Shown here: piece after piece, positions 48,568 to 62,050 of the stretch | How positions within the stretch are numbered: the first letter of the stretch is position 1 | Layout: the number at the start of each line of letters is the position of its first letter | Assembly (NCBI GenBank): GCA_001584585.1 | Contig: LSYV01000024.1 | Coordinates: 280,588 to 344,587 of the forward strand | From: Gonium pectorale | Lineage: Eukaryota > Chlorophyta > Chlorophyceae > Chlamydomonadales > Volvocaceae | DNA length: 64,000 nt | Direction: 5' to 3' | The notes under the pieces: generated by a model | Database searches by the model: none | What the model was told of the DNA's origin: nothing | Seen by the model: only the letters and a program-made list of their open reading frames with translations | Translations under genes and position numbers: made by a program

Positions 48568-50388
48568 GCAGCTGACTGGCGACGGGGCTCTGGGCTGGCG
48601 GGCTGGGTTTGGGGTGGAGGAGGAAAGGGGATGTGGGCAGAGGGCATCGGAGGTTGTACGGCATGGCAGGGCAGAGCGGGGAGGAGCAAGGACGTGCTTG
48701 CGAGCTGCGGAAGGGCGCAGAAACACTGGGATTACGGCGATTGTACGGCATGTGCACGGATAGGCTCGGCACAACGCGGCGTGCATTCGAGGCGTCGAGG
48801 ACGGGAGGAGGCCGCAAGCGCTTGCAAGTAGGCTAGACTGGATTGAACACGCACGTTGTGCACGACTAGCCTGGCATGCAAGGCCGCCATGGAACGGCCG
48901 ATGCGGAACGGTGCATTTGGCGCGGTGTTTGCTGGTTTACCGGCAAGGCTTTTCAGCGCCTCTCAATGCGGTCCGTGTGTGCTTCCAAATGTGGTGTACG
49001 CTGACCGGTTGTTGTGCAAGGCGGATTACTGATTCGGCGGATGTGGCGTGTACTATAGCGCGTATGACAACCTAGATAACCTGATGATGACATGTCCTGA
49101 TGAGCCAGATCTCCTGGCGGTCGTGTTGGTCGGGCTGGTAGTGCCCCAGCATTATAAGCCATGGCGGCTGCGTTGTCGCAGGCAGGTGGTGTACGCTGTG
49201 TTACACCTGGAGTGACGCCTCTCTCCGTTCGTGTGTGAGCCCTCCAGGGCATGGGCATGTCACCACGGCAGCCGCATGAGCTACATGTACGGCGTCAACC
49301 TGGCGCTTCAACAGGCACGGGCAATATCGCATGTCTTCCCCGCTTATATCTGCCCCGTCAACGCAACGTATGGCCAGAAAGCGGCTCATAACCGTCGCTC
49401 ATCAATGTTGCCGTACAGTCGCGCTGAGGCAGAGGAGCTCATGCATGCATCCGGCGTCATTGCACAAGACCACGCAGGCAAGGTCCGAAAGACATATGAT
49501 GTCTCATACACACTCCACTGGTGGGCAAAATTCTTCGTTCGCGACACACCATGGCTCCAGCGCCTGCGGATGCATACATTCGGGAGCAACAAGCGACCCT
49601 GGGCTCGCAGCTCCAGAGGTTGCCATGCAGCCAGCGCCCAATAAGCGCAGCCGTAACGCCGCAGCGCAACGCACTCCCTATCAAGGAACTCGCCATCACT
49701 CCGCACCACTCCCTGCCCAACTTACAGGGTTCAACTCGTCGCAACCAACGCATTCGAACCCAGCAGCCGTGAGACTGGTAGGCCTCTGGTTCACCTCCTA
49801 GCCGCCACATCGCAGCGGCAGCAAGACAGGGCCTCAACTCTTCATGCCGGCCCTGCACATTCCTCTCCGCGCCACCTGTGGTTCTCCCGACCGGTGGCGG
49901 CCACAATCATTAAAAGAGCCCAACGCCATATGTACGACAGCCAGGCAGCGATGCCAGCTGTGGGCTCTGTCCGGTCGCAGCTTCCCTTGCTTGCTTGGCG
50001 TTAACACCGCGGTCCAGTCCTCTCCCGCGCCACCTCTTGCATGGCCCGGCCCTCGCGCCCCACAGCTCCTCAGGGTTCCAAACGAGGGCCGCGACCCGGC
50101 CCACCGTCTGGCCATACTACCGCCACAGTCGCACAGCCCAGCTCCAAGAGACTGGCCCGCTCATCTGATTACATCTGGCAAGGCAAGCCCCTGGCTCCTG
50201 CATGGCCAGACCCAGGTGCTCTCCTCGACATAGCCTCACAAGGGCGCTCGGGCCACGCACCCTCGCGCCGCTCCTCACGGGGCCCGACATACGGACGGTA
50301 CCAGCACATGCCCCCTTGGCTCCCTGGGCTTCCGACCTCTACCCACCACCTTGGCGTGCCGGTGCGCTGCCCGTAACGCTGCACCGCT
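48568..50388. other. Interval without a confident gene
   Basis: Several medium open frames lie on the plus strand (49331-49801, 49521-49772, 50041-50376). They are Pro/Gln/Arg-rich, with no domain and no satisfactory splice chain. A candidate TGTAA polyadenylation signal for VTE3 lies on the minus strand at 50169-50173, about 216 bases past its stop codon. Confidence 0.4.
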
Positions 50389-53218
<2,830 letters not shown>

Positions 53219-54096
53219 GATTGCTAGTTATCAGCGTTCCTTAGTGACGTCTCGGCTAGAAGTTGAAGGATGTTGCGGTCGTACGGGTCGTACCCGTACG
53301 TGTGCCGTTGCCCTGTCGTGCGGACGCAAGCCCATTCAGGTGAACGGCCCGGCATGGTCGCAGTTAACAGATTGTGACGGGGAATGTTGTCTTAAAGACG
53401 ACCCTGCCTTGCCCCCATCCGTCCTCTGGAGTTGCACCACCCGAACCAGGCCACCTTGCACCTAACAATCAAATCCTGCCACTCAGAATACTTCAACGCG
53501 AAGCGAAGGAACTCCATTGCCAAGTCACGGACCGCCTACCCTATCTACCGGTGGTGCATCTACCGGAAAGTGTGCAGCCGCCACACCAGCCCCGGCCAGG
53601 GTGCCTGCGCCGCAATGCATGAAATGCTAGGTGGCATGCCGATGAGAACTTCCAGTCTTGCATAATTCGGCAGGAGTCCTGCCGCTTCCCCCAGCGGCCA
53701 ATGGCGGAAAGAGAGAAAGGCACACGCCACACGTCCTTGAAGTGGGGCACGCACGCACACACTTGTCATAAAGAAAACCGGCGATGCGAATGAATTTGCA
53801 GTGATAGGTAGACCATTCCCGGAAACGGCCGCAGCCTCTGACGACTCGTAACAGGCACCGGACAGCCCCGCTGTCCATGACCGCTGATGCTCGCTCATTA
53901 TACATAACACCTACGGTGCGACACATGGCGCGGACACACGGTGCACTACACCATCCAGCCAGCACAGGAGCGAGAAGCACTTCCCTGCTCCTGCACGCGA
54001 CGCCTCGGCACCCGCCGCTCCCAGCCACACAGTGTACAGTGCTGTTGCAGTACGGTAGTTACGTCATGCTTCCTGCTCAGCATGCATGTGCCCAGG
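53219..54096. other. VTE3 upstream region / intergenic
   Basis: No supported gene. Must contain the VTE3 promoter and the 3' UTR of the next minus-strand gene. Confidence 0.45.
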
Positions 54097-55554
54097 TCAG
54101 GGCGCGAACAGGTTCAGCTTCTCGAGATTGTACCTCGCAAGGAACTTTTTATTGGCTGACACAGGCCGCGCGGAGCGGGGCCGGAGCACGTCGTTTGAGG
54201 CCGCCCGCCGGTTCTCCTCCTTTATGCGCTCCTGTAGGTCCTCGCTGAGTAGCTGCGAGGAAAGCACACTGCCGCCGGCGCCCCCTGAGCCCCACGGCGA
54301 CAGCTCACCGCCCGACGATCCCCCGCCGCTCGGCGTCCCGACGCGGCCTGAGCTGGGCGGCCGCAGCGCGCCCAACCCAAGCGACCCTGCGGCTGCTGCA
54401 CCGCCAGCTGTGCCAGGGCTGGGGGCCCGCAGCGGCCGCAGTGACCCCGCGAGGGGCGTCGGCAGCGACGCCAGGCCGCCGCTGGGCGCCGAGGGCCCTG
54501 ACCCCGAGGTCGAGGCGTGCGAGAGGCTGCCGGACCGTGGCACGCCCGCCGCCGCTCCAGAGCTCAGGCCCTGCGCTTCGGAGGGCCAAAGAGGCGCGGC
54601 ATTACGCGAGTTTTGTTAGCCCAGCAGCGGCGAGGCGTGCGGGCATCCAGACTCATATCGGGCAGGAAGCCCGCAAAGTGTCAAGTCCTGGCGTGTGGAC
54701 CATGCGGCCCTCGCCCGCCAGCACATTCCCGTAATGCCCCAAGCACCACAGGAGAGGCCAGCATCCCCATACCCAGTGGGCTTTCGTATGGTTACCACCC
54801 AGACCTAGACAGCCCATGCAGTTGCGACCCTCATGTGCCATCCATGGCCTCGCGGTGTATTGTGCTGTTGTTGCGGGGCTGGACGGGCACCTACTGTGTA
54901 CGGGTTGGTTCCTGCGTCGCCGAGGGCGGTCTCGATGAATGCCGAGTCGCCTGGCGTCGGCGTCGCCACATCGGCCGCGGGCCGCGGCACAGAGAAGCTG
55001 CCAGCGGGGCTGGGGAAGCCGTCGTGGTGCGCAACCCGCCTGCGCCGTCACCAGTCGTAAGGCCGCAGGGCACGGGTCCGGTAAGCGCAACATGCTGGTT
55101 GCAGCAAGCTCAGCGGCGGGCAGGAAGCAGACCCCATTGCGCCGGTGCTGTCAAGCCCTCAGTCAAGCTCAGGGCTTGAGTCAGGCTGGAGAGGTTTTTT
55201 CTTCTCTTTTTCTTCTCTTTTTCAAGCCTGTCAAGCCTGTCAAGCCCCAATGGTGGCCGGCGTTGTCTCGCTGCGCCCCGTGTCCTTATCATATGCTGTG
55301 CGCGTTTTGCTGAACTCGCATGCCTTATCTTGCGCGGCTGATGCTGACACTCTGAGCGGCTGATGCTGACACTCTGAGCGGCTGATGGTCGCAGGAAAGC
55401 GGCCGGCCATACCCTACCACCCCACGTACTTGCTATCGCTCAGCTGCAGTGACGCCAGGTTGGGGATCGCCGCCCTCCCGCCGGTGGACGCCTTAGCAGA
55501 CTTAGCCGGCTCCTTGTTGGGCCTGTGGGAGGCGCAAGCACAATCGGTGGTCAT
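54097..55554 (-). CDS. Unidentified Ser/Gly/Pro-rich protein with basic helical C-terminus
   Basis: Three exons (55430-55554, 54895-55039, 54097-54570) join with matching phases (2, then 0) to 247 residues. Donors are GTACGT and GTAGGT, and both acceptors end CAG. Most of the chain is low-complexity Ser/Gly/Pro/Ala (SLSHASTSGSGPSAPSGGLA, GRVGTPSGGGSSGGELSPWG), likely disordered. The last 45 residues differ: LLSEDLQERIKEENRRAASN, then RPRSARPVSANKKFLARYNL and EKLNLFAP at the end, which looks like a conserved binding segment. A shorter middle stretch, ATPTPGDSAFIETALGDAG, may be another. I do not recognise the family. The first exon is less certain than the last two. Confidence 0.55.
55334..55387 (+). 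repeat. 22-bp tandem repeat, about 2.4 copies
   Basis: The unit GCGGCTGATGCTGACACTCT(GA) starts at 55334, 55356 and 55378 (the last partial). It lies in the first intron of the Ser/Gly/Pro-rich gene. Confidence 0.75.
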
Positions 55555-56067
55555 GTCGCAGCTGAGACCGATTGTGGAAGGCACTAAGAAGCTGTGCGCT
55601 CCTGGGCGCTCCTGGCATAGATGGCCGCTATGCCAGCCCCAACGCCTTAAGGATGCGCGAGTCTGTTACGCGGCCACGCGATAGGAATAGGCTGCAAGGC
55701 GATGGCCATGACCGCCGTGCGATTCAAAGCTGCAGCACTCAAACGGCATTTTCGAACCAAAGCGTTACAGGCACGCGCAATACGCCTCTCGTTCGCAAGG
55801 CAAATGCCTCGTAGCGCCGTATTCCTCCCTCCCCTGCACAGCCCCTGCATCATGGTCACCATCACTGCAGTTATGTACTTTGCATGTACACCAAATTAGG
55901 TCCGCAATCACCGCCGATCCAGCTGCAAAAAGCCCGCCAATACTGCTTTCCCCAGTCCCATGTCGATGGTCTGTGCCTCAATGCAATCCCGTGCCCCATG
56001 TCCCCTGCCCGCATCCCGCTACATTGCCGTGCCCTCATGCGCCCCAACGAGGCAACATCCGGGCACC
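55555..56067. other. Short intergenic interval
   Basis: No gene seen. A TGTAA on the minus strand at 55765-55769 is a candidate polyadenylation signal for the ankyrin gene, about 300 bases past its stop. The promoter of the Ser/Gly/Pro-rich gene must also be here. Confidence 0.4.
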
Positions 56068-57282
56068 TCACTTGGGCGCCGCCGCGTTCCCCCCTTCAAA
56101 GCCCTGCAGGCCCTTCAGGATGTCGCGCGCCGCGTCGGTGATGCACAGGTCGATGGGCCGCTGTCCGTTCTTGTTGGTGAGGCGCTGCGAGGCGCCGATC
56201 TCGCAGAGCTTCTCGATCGTGCTGAGCTGGTTCATGAAGCAGGCGAGGTGGAGCGGCGTGTTGCCGTCCGACGTGACGCCGTTCACGTTGGCGCCCAGCC
56301 GCACCAGCGTCACGGCGGCGTCCTTGCGGCCATTGTAGGCCGCGCGGTGGAGCGGCGCCCAGCCCTTCTTGTTAGCCGAGTCGATGGGCGAGCCTTTGCG
56401 CGCGAGCAGCTCGATGACCTGCGGGCGAAGGGAGAGATTAAAGTGTGCTCAATGGCTGAAGGCAACGTGGCAGCCTGGTCACGAAGCACCGGGGAGGATA
56501 AGAAGCAGGGACGCGCGACGACACACGCCGGCACGGTGGCAAGGCGCGGCTTTTGACAGCATCCTGTGGGAGGCACACTTAATAATCGCGCTTGCGTAAG
56601 CAAGGGGTGCTGGGGTAAGACCGTACCTGGCTGTGCCCCTTGGTGGCGGCCCAGTGGATGGGCAGGTCGCCCTCCACATCCGCGGGCTTGGGGTCAGCAC
56701 GCGCCTTGAGCAGCACGTCCACGATATCCGCATGGTCCTCAATCGCCGCCAAGTGCAGCGCCGTGACCTTGAAGTTGTCGCCGGCGTCCACATCCACGCG
56801 CTTCTTCACCAGAAACTGCAGGGAGGCGGGCAGGGAGGCGGGCAGGGTGACTACACGACGCGTGCGTGTTGCAACCCACATGGCGGCGTCCCGCGGGCCT
56901 TGCTCGCCCCTCGGGTCGACCTGTAGCCTTGGAAGTTCCCACAGTTGCGTCCCTCAGCTCACCTCCACAACCTCGAGCTCGCCGTTTTCGCAGGCCACGT
57001 GCAACGGCATCATACCCAGCACGTCTTCACGGGATTGCAGGGTGACGCTCTCCGGGTTGCCCTGGCATGAGGGGGATGCCTGTCAGCGCTGTTCCGCTGC
57101 CAATTCGCATGACAGAGAGCACAGTCCGCTGGGCCATCCAGCCCGAAGCGTGCAGGGTGGCAGCTCACCACGGCCATCCCTTCCCGCACGAAGTGCTCCA
57201 GAAGCTTGATATCGCCGGTCTCAGCCGCATAGTGGACTGTGTTAGGCTTCGAGCGGGTCTTGGCTCTAACCTCGACGCTCAT
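56068..57282 (-). CDS. Ankyrin-repeat protein
   Basis: Four exons (57169-57282, 56963-57061, 56627-56815, 56068-56418), all phase 0, give 250 residues made almost wholly of ankyrin repeats. Seven units can be followed: TVHYAAETGDIKLLEHFVRE, MMPLHVACENGELEVVEFLV, TALHLAAIEDHADIVDVLLK, LPIHWAATKGHSQVIELLAR, APLHRAAYNGRKDAAVTLVR, TPLHLACFMNQLSTIEKLCE and a degenerate RPIDLCITDAARDILKGLQ. There is no signal peptide, membrane segment or enzyme domain, so it is probably a soluble adaptor. The partner is unknown. It is divergent from CFAP410 across 387 bp. Confidence 0.88.
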
Positions 57283-57669
57283 ACTGCCGATAAGCAGCTA
57301 ACTAGCACACCAACTTCGAAGGTACCTGTACAAAAGCTATAATGATCTAAACAATTCTGATCAGGTCAGGAGAAGCTTGCAACGCGGCCCAGTATGCAGC
57401 GGCCAGGCGTGGGAGTCAGTCGTAAGTAATTTTTGTCGGTGAATATGTATTGGGATGTGTCTGTATCATGCGGGCAACGGAGCTGTGGGCTCCTTGCCGA
57501 GCCCGCGACTCACGACGCGGCAGTACTCCAACTTCTGCTTCCTTGCTTCATTGGGTCGGATTGTGCCCTAGTATAAGCACGTGTCCAGCTACAGTATTAC
57601 CCCGCAGAAGAAGCCTGACGGCTCTGTGGCAACACTCAAGGGAAAACTATTGATTAGCGTCGAGAGGAA
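57283..57669. promoter_or_regulatory. Shared promoter interval, ankyrin gene / CFAP410
   Basis: 387 bp between opposed start codons. The sequence is AT-richer than its surroundings (CTATAATGATCTAAACAATT at about 57335). Both genes' promoters must lie here. Shared ciliary regulation is a testable inference only. Confidence 0.5.
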
Positions 57670-58905
57670 ATGGTTGTTCTTACAGAACAAATAATCAAAG
57701 GAAAAACCCGTCTTGACAAGCTCGAGGAGGTTAAGAACCTGAACCTATGGGGCCAGGAGCTCGACGATTGCGCCGTCCTCGCCAAGGTGCGCTTCTGGGT
57801 ATCGGGTACACAGGCGTTTGCATGACTTCGGCCGTCCCTGTCGTGAAGGCACGCGGCGAAACCCAAACCCCTTCCCCAACCTTGCCCCTTGATGGCGAAT
57901 TCCACGCTTCTGCCTGAAGGACCCGGACCGCATGCCCTTTGTTCCCTTTGTAGCTTCCAAACCTTGAGGTCCTCTCGCTCTCGGTCAACCGCCTGTCCAG
58001 CCTGAAGGACTTCAAACACTGCAGCAAGCTCCAGGAGCTGTGAGTCATTATGGGCAGGACCTCCAGGGCCCGCCTAGCTCCTCTACACGTGGATAGATGT
58101 GCATGGCTATTGCCTCCAGCGCCGCAAACGATTGCATTATACGCCAGCCTCACGGTCCTTGCACTGGTAGCGCGGTGGACCGGAGAAGCACGAGTTGTTT
58201 CTGCGGTCAGCCACCCGACAGTGGTTGCCCCGTCAGGGCCTTGGAATCATCGACCTCCCTCATATGGGCCATGGGAATGCAGGTCATGCGCAGCAGGGCA
58301 TTTTCCCAGCATCAGCACCCCCTGAACCTGTGTTCCGACCTCCCACTCCCCCGCCCCGCCCTGCATCCCCGCACTTTCTCTTGCTTGGCAGCTACCTCCG
58401 CAAGAATGATGTGCGGGATCTCAACGAGATCCAGCACCTTGTCAACCTGAAGGACCTCAAGGTCCTGTGGCTCTCAGACAACCCCTGCGCAGACCACCCC
58501 AACTACAAGCAGTTCGTGGCGCGCGCGCTGCCGCAGCTGCAGAAGCTGGACAACGATGACCTATCCAGCATAAACTTGGACGCCGCGGCAGCACCTCAGG
58601 CACCGGCCCGTGCCGGCCCGGCGGCGTCCACACCGGGGCCGGCGGTGGGGACGTCGGGTTACGCCTCGCCCCACACGGGGGAGCGGGAGCGCGGCCAAAG
58701 TCGGGGCAGCGCGAGCGCGGGGGTTAGCCCGGGGGAGGCGGGCTACGGGCCGCGCGCCAACGGGGCCGGCGGCGGCGGTGGCGGCGGCGGTGGTCGCTCG
58801 ACCAAGAACATCCTGTACGCGGTGATGGCGCTGCTGGGCGAGCTGGATGATGAGGACCTGGTGTATGTGCGGCGAGAGGTCGAGCAGCGTATTGGCGGGA
58901 GATGA
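57670..58905 (+). CDS. CFAP410: CFAP410 (C21orf2) homologue, leucine-rich repeat ciliary/basal-body protein
   Basis: Three exons (57670-57786, 57954-58039, 58392-58905) join in phase to 238 residues; human CFAP410 is 256. Leucine-rich repeats follow in order: VKNLNLWGQELDDCAVLAKL, LEVLSLSVNRLSSLKDF, KLQELYLRKNDVRDLNEI and LKVLWLSDNPCADHPNYK, capped by LPQLQKLDN. A disordered Ala/Gly/Pro/Ser linker (about 130-200, with a run of Gly) leads to the C-terminal helix NILYAVMALLGELDDEDLVY. This short terminal domain with the LRRCT cap matches CFAP410 rather than a generic LRR protein. CFAP410 acts at the ciliary base and partners NEK1-type kinases in animals (family knowledge). Confidence 0.88.
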
Positions 58906-60051
58906 GTCGGATGGTGTAGCAGTCCGGTTGTTTCGTCGCGGTGACAGGCGTGAGGGGCCCTGGGGGCGAGGAGCTGGCGTGCTGGTGGAATAATGAGAGC
59001 CTGTTTAATGCAAATGACTGTGACGAGGCTCGGTGCGTCCTGTTAGGGGAGGCGATCACGCCGTGACTACTAGACGGAACGTCAATGTATGCTTGTTGAT
59101 GGTGGTAATGTCATTTTTAATGCTTGCTGAAGTCCGCTGAGCACTTGGAGGGTTGGGCCTAACTGCTGCGGATTTGGCCGAAAAGTGGAACCGGAGGGCA
59201 CGGAACGCTTCTTATGCGGCCTGGTTCGGTGTTGATGCCGGGGACTGACACAGGACCGGGCCCAGCTTGTACGGCATTACGTACAAGTGCTACCCAGCCT
59301 TGATGCCGCAACTGAACCGGGTGCCGCTAACATTTGTTCGGTGCCTTCAGGTCCTTACGTTCGCTCGGCTGTTTTGGCGATTGTGGTTCGTACCATGTTC
59401 GAGGTCAATATTAGGCGGCCTGCACAGAAGAACATAATGCTGTCTCGCCTTCAGGTACACAGTTAAGGGCTGCGGCCACGTGCTTGGACGATTGCCGGAG
59501 CTGTTGTTGCCGCAGATGCAAAGTGCTGCTGGCCTCTGCATTTGCACCGTAGGTGTACATGCCCATTTTGTACACCGATACTCCCAGGACGATATCCAAC
59601 TTGTGCATTCGCCGTGAACGTGGACATGATAAGGATAGCGGAGCACGCGAGCATCTGCCTCACTGTCAGGCGCTGTCCGACGCGCCCTCCTCGCCCTCCG
59701 GCACGACCGGGCTTGCGGACGTGTGTACCAACCCATCCATGGTTGCTGGTAATTAGTAGTTCAAATATATAAGTATAAAATAGTGAATACCCTACAGAAA
59801 CATGCTACAAGGGCTATGCCGGTATGCTTCCAGCAAGATCGCCAGGCCGGGAAGGCGATTCACGCTCCGAAATCGGTACGGGTGCGCAACTGGCGACTGA
59901 AAGGTGCCCGTCAAGTGTGAGTGAGAGCCACTCTGACAAAACGTCAAGCATTGATATTAAACAGTTTGATTGAGTGGTAGTTTCCCCAAGTTTAGCGTCT
60001 TGCTAGCGCCAGTAGTGACGACACACCTCACTGGTGAACTCCATCTGCAAC
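58906..60051. other. CFAP410 3' flank and intergenic interval
   Basis: No supported gene. AT-rich around 59760-59790 (AAATATATAAGTATAAAAT). Confidence 0.45.
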
Positions 60052-62050
60052 ATGGCGCCACATCTTGGGACTCCGCTGCGAGCTTCACCGTGAGTTGTCG
60101 GTTTAGAACGCGTCAGAAGTAGTGTCTTGTGTGCTGCGTAACTCTTAACAAGGCCTGCTTGCGTACATGTGCATAATTTCTGCTGACACTTGCCAGATGG
60201 TAGTAGGGGACGGATTTGCGCAGAGATGTACCGATGTTCACCATGTTCGCCCCCCTAACCTCTTACACAGCATGCCTGATTTCCTCGGACGGATGGGGGT
60301 CGTCAGCGTCTTGTGAACCGGACCGTTGAACCCGACTGCCATGGACACCGCGACACCCCGCAATTGCGCGGCTTTGCAATTTCTTACGCCTTGTTTGACA
60401 CCGCCTTCCCCCCGCAATCCCCCGCCCACAGGGAGTCCAGCCGCAAGTGGGTACAGCCGACGCGCTTCGAAGCATACCTGAAAGACCTTGAGATTCGGGA
60501 AATGAGGTTTCAGGACGAGCGGGCAAGGCAAGTTCCCGGCCCGTTCCGGCCTTGGCGCGGGGTTGCATTCGTTACCGGGCTGCAAGGGCGCACGTCTTTG
60601 CCGCGCATGCACGATGTAGCCAACGTGCCTCGTGACGGAAAGTAACTACCATGCTGGCACGGCGCCAGCACACGGTCCGGAATGTGGACGGCGGCTGGCA
60701 TGGCCATCTTCGGGCCAGTCAGTAGCGTAATAGCCCTGATTCCACCACCCATGTTAACCCTCTGCGACCCGACACGAGGACGCCGCTGACGTTGCAGCCC
60801 TCCCGCCGTGCTCCTACCCTACCCTCCTCAACCAGTCAGTAACGAAGCGACCTTGACTCCTCCACCCAAGTGAGCCCCCTTCCCCCATCCCTGCGTCTAC
60901 CCTGCCCTTCCTCCGCAGGCAACGAAGCATCAGGGCGCGGCTCGCCCGCGCCGTGACGGGCGCCGCCAGCGCAATCAAGGCCTGCGGCAGCCGCATCAGC
61001 TTTCGGCTTCGAAACCGCGTGCCGTACCCGCGCGTCTGCACGGCGCCCGCCGCGACGCCCGTGATGCGCCGGCCCACGCCGCTGCGGGAGCTGACGGCCG
61101 AGCAGCTGCGGTCCTCGCTCCGAAACCTCGAGGCCGAGGAGCTAGAGCTCCTGGAGCAGCTGCGGGAGCTATGGTCGCTCGTCCAGATCGGCGAGCACAT
61201 GCAGCCCGCCATGTGCAACCCCGCACGACTGTCGTACGTTAAACAGCTGATCCTCGACGGCCACATCGCCGAGGCGGACGCCGACTTCGACAACGACGAC
61301 GTGATCCACGCTGCCATCCTGGAGGTCCACTCGGCGCGCCTCGAGGCCGCGCTGGAGCAGGTCCAGGCCCAGATCCACGCGCTCTGCGCCGAGCGCCGGC
61401 GCCGGCAGCAGCACCACTGCCAGCAGCAGCTTTGCCAGCAGCAACAGGCCCCCGTCGCCGCCAAGACCGTCTGCGTGACGGCGACGGCGATGGCGGCGCC
61501 GGCGGCGGCGATGCCGTGCTGCGCCTCCTCGGGCGGTGCAGCAACAGCGGTCCCACGCAGCCCGCGCAGTCCGCGCACGGCCGTCGGGGGGTCTGCCCTG
61601 CTGCGGCTGCCCGTTTCCATGCCGGCGTGCGCGGGCAGCGCGGACCTGTCCTCTTACGGCCACCACCTCGGCGCGTACTTGCACACGAGGTGCACCGCGA
61701 TCTCATGCCCGCCGCTGGGCCGTAGCTGTGGCGGCGTCGGCGGCGCCGCCACCGCCACCGGCGGCGCCGGCCGCGACTGGAGTCCTGAGACGCCCACGCG
61801 CTCGCGCGTGGCGGCGGCGCCGACGGCAGCGCCCGGTGATCCGGCGTGCGTTGCGAGCTGTGGGCCAGAGTACACGGCGTGTGACGGGCAGGGGCACACG
61901 GACCGCGGCACTGCAGGCAAGCGCTCCGCCAGCGGCGCCGCCGGCGACCGCGGGCTGGCCGGCACCGGCGCGGCCGCGCAGCTGCTCTCCGCACACGCGT
62001 TCTGTGTCATCACCGTTGACGGGCGCGGGTTCCCGTATGTTGCCGCGTGA
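60052..62050 (+). CDS. Unidentified protein with charged helical region, GC-AG intron
   Basis: Three exons (60052-60089, 60432-60527, 60919-62050) join in phase 2 at both junctions to 421 residues. The second intron starts AG|GCAAGT, the standard GC-AG donor. The first third is basic and helical: KWVQPTRFEAYLKDLEIREM, then RFQDERARQRSIRARLARAV. The middle (about 90-200) is strongly helical and charged: LTAEQLRSSLRNLEAEELEL, LEQLRELWSLVQIGEHM, and LEAALEQVQAQIHALCAERR followed by a Gln-rich run. The last 200 residues are Ala/Gly/Ser/Thr/Cys-rich and probably disordered. The N-terminal exon pair is supported only by phase. I do not recognise the family; a coiled-coil scaffold is a guess from composition. 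Confidence 0.6.
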
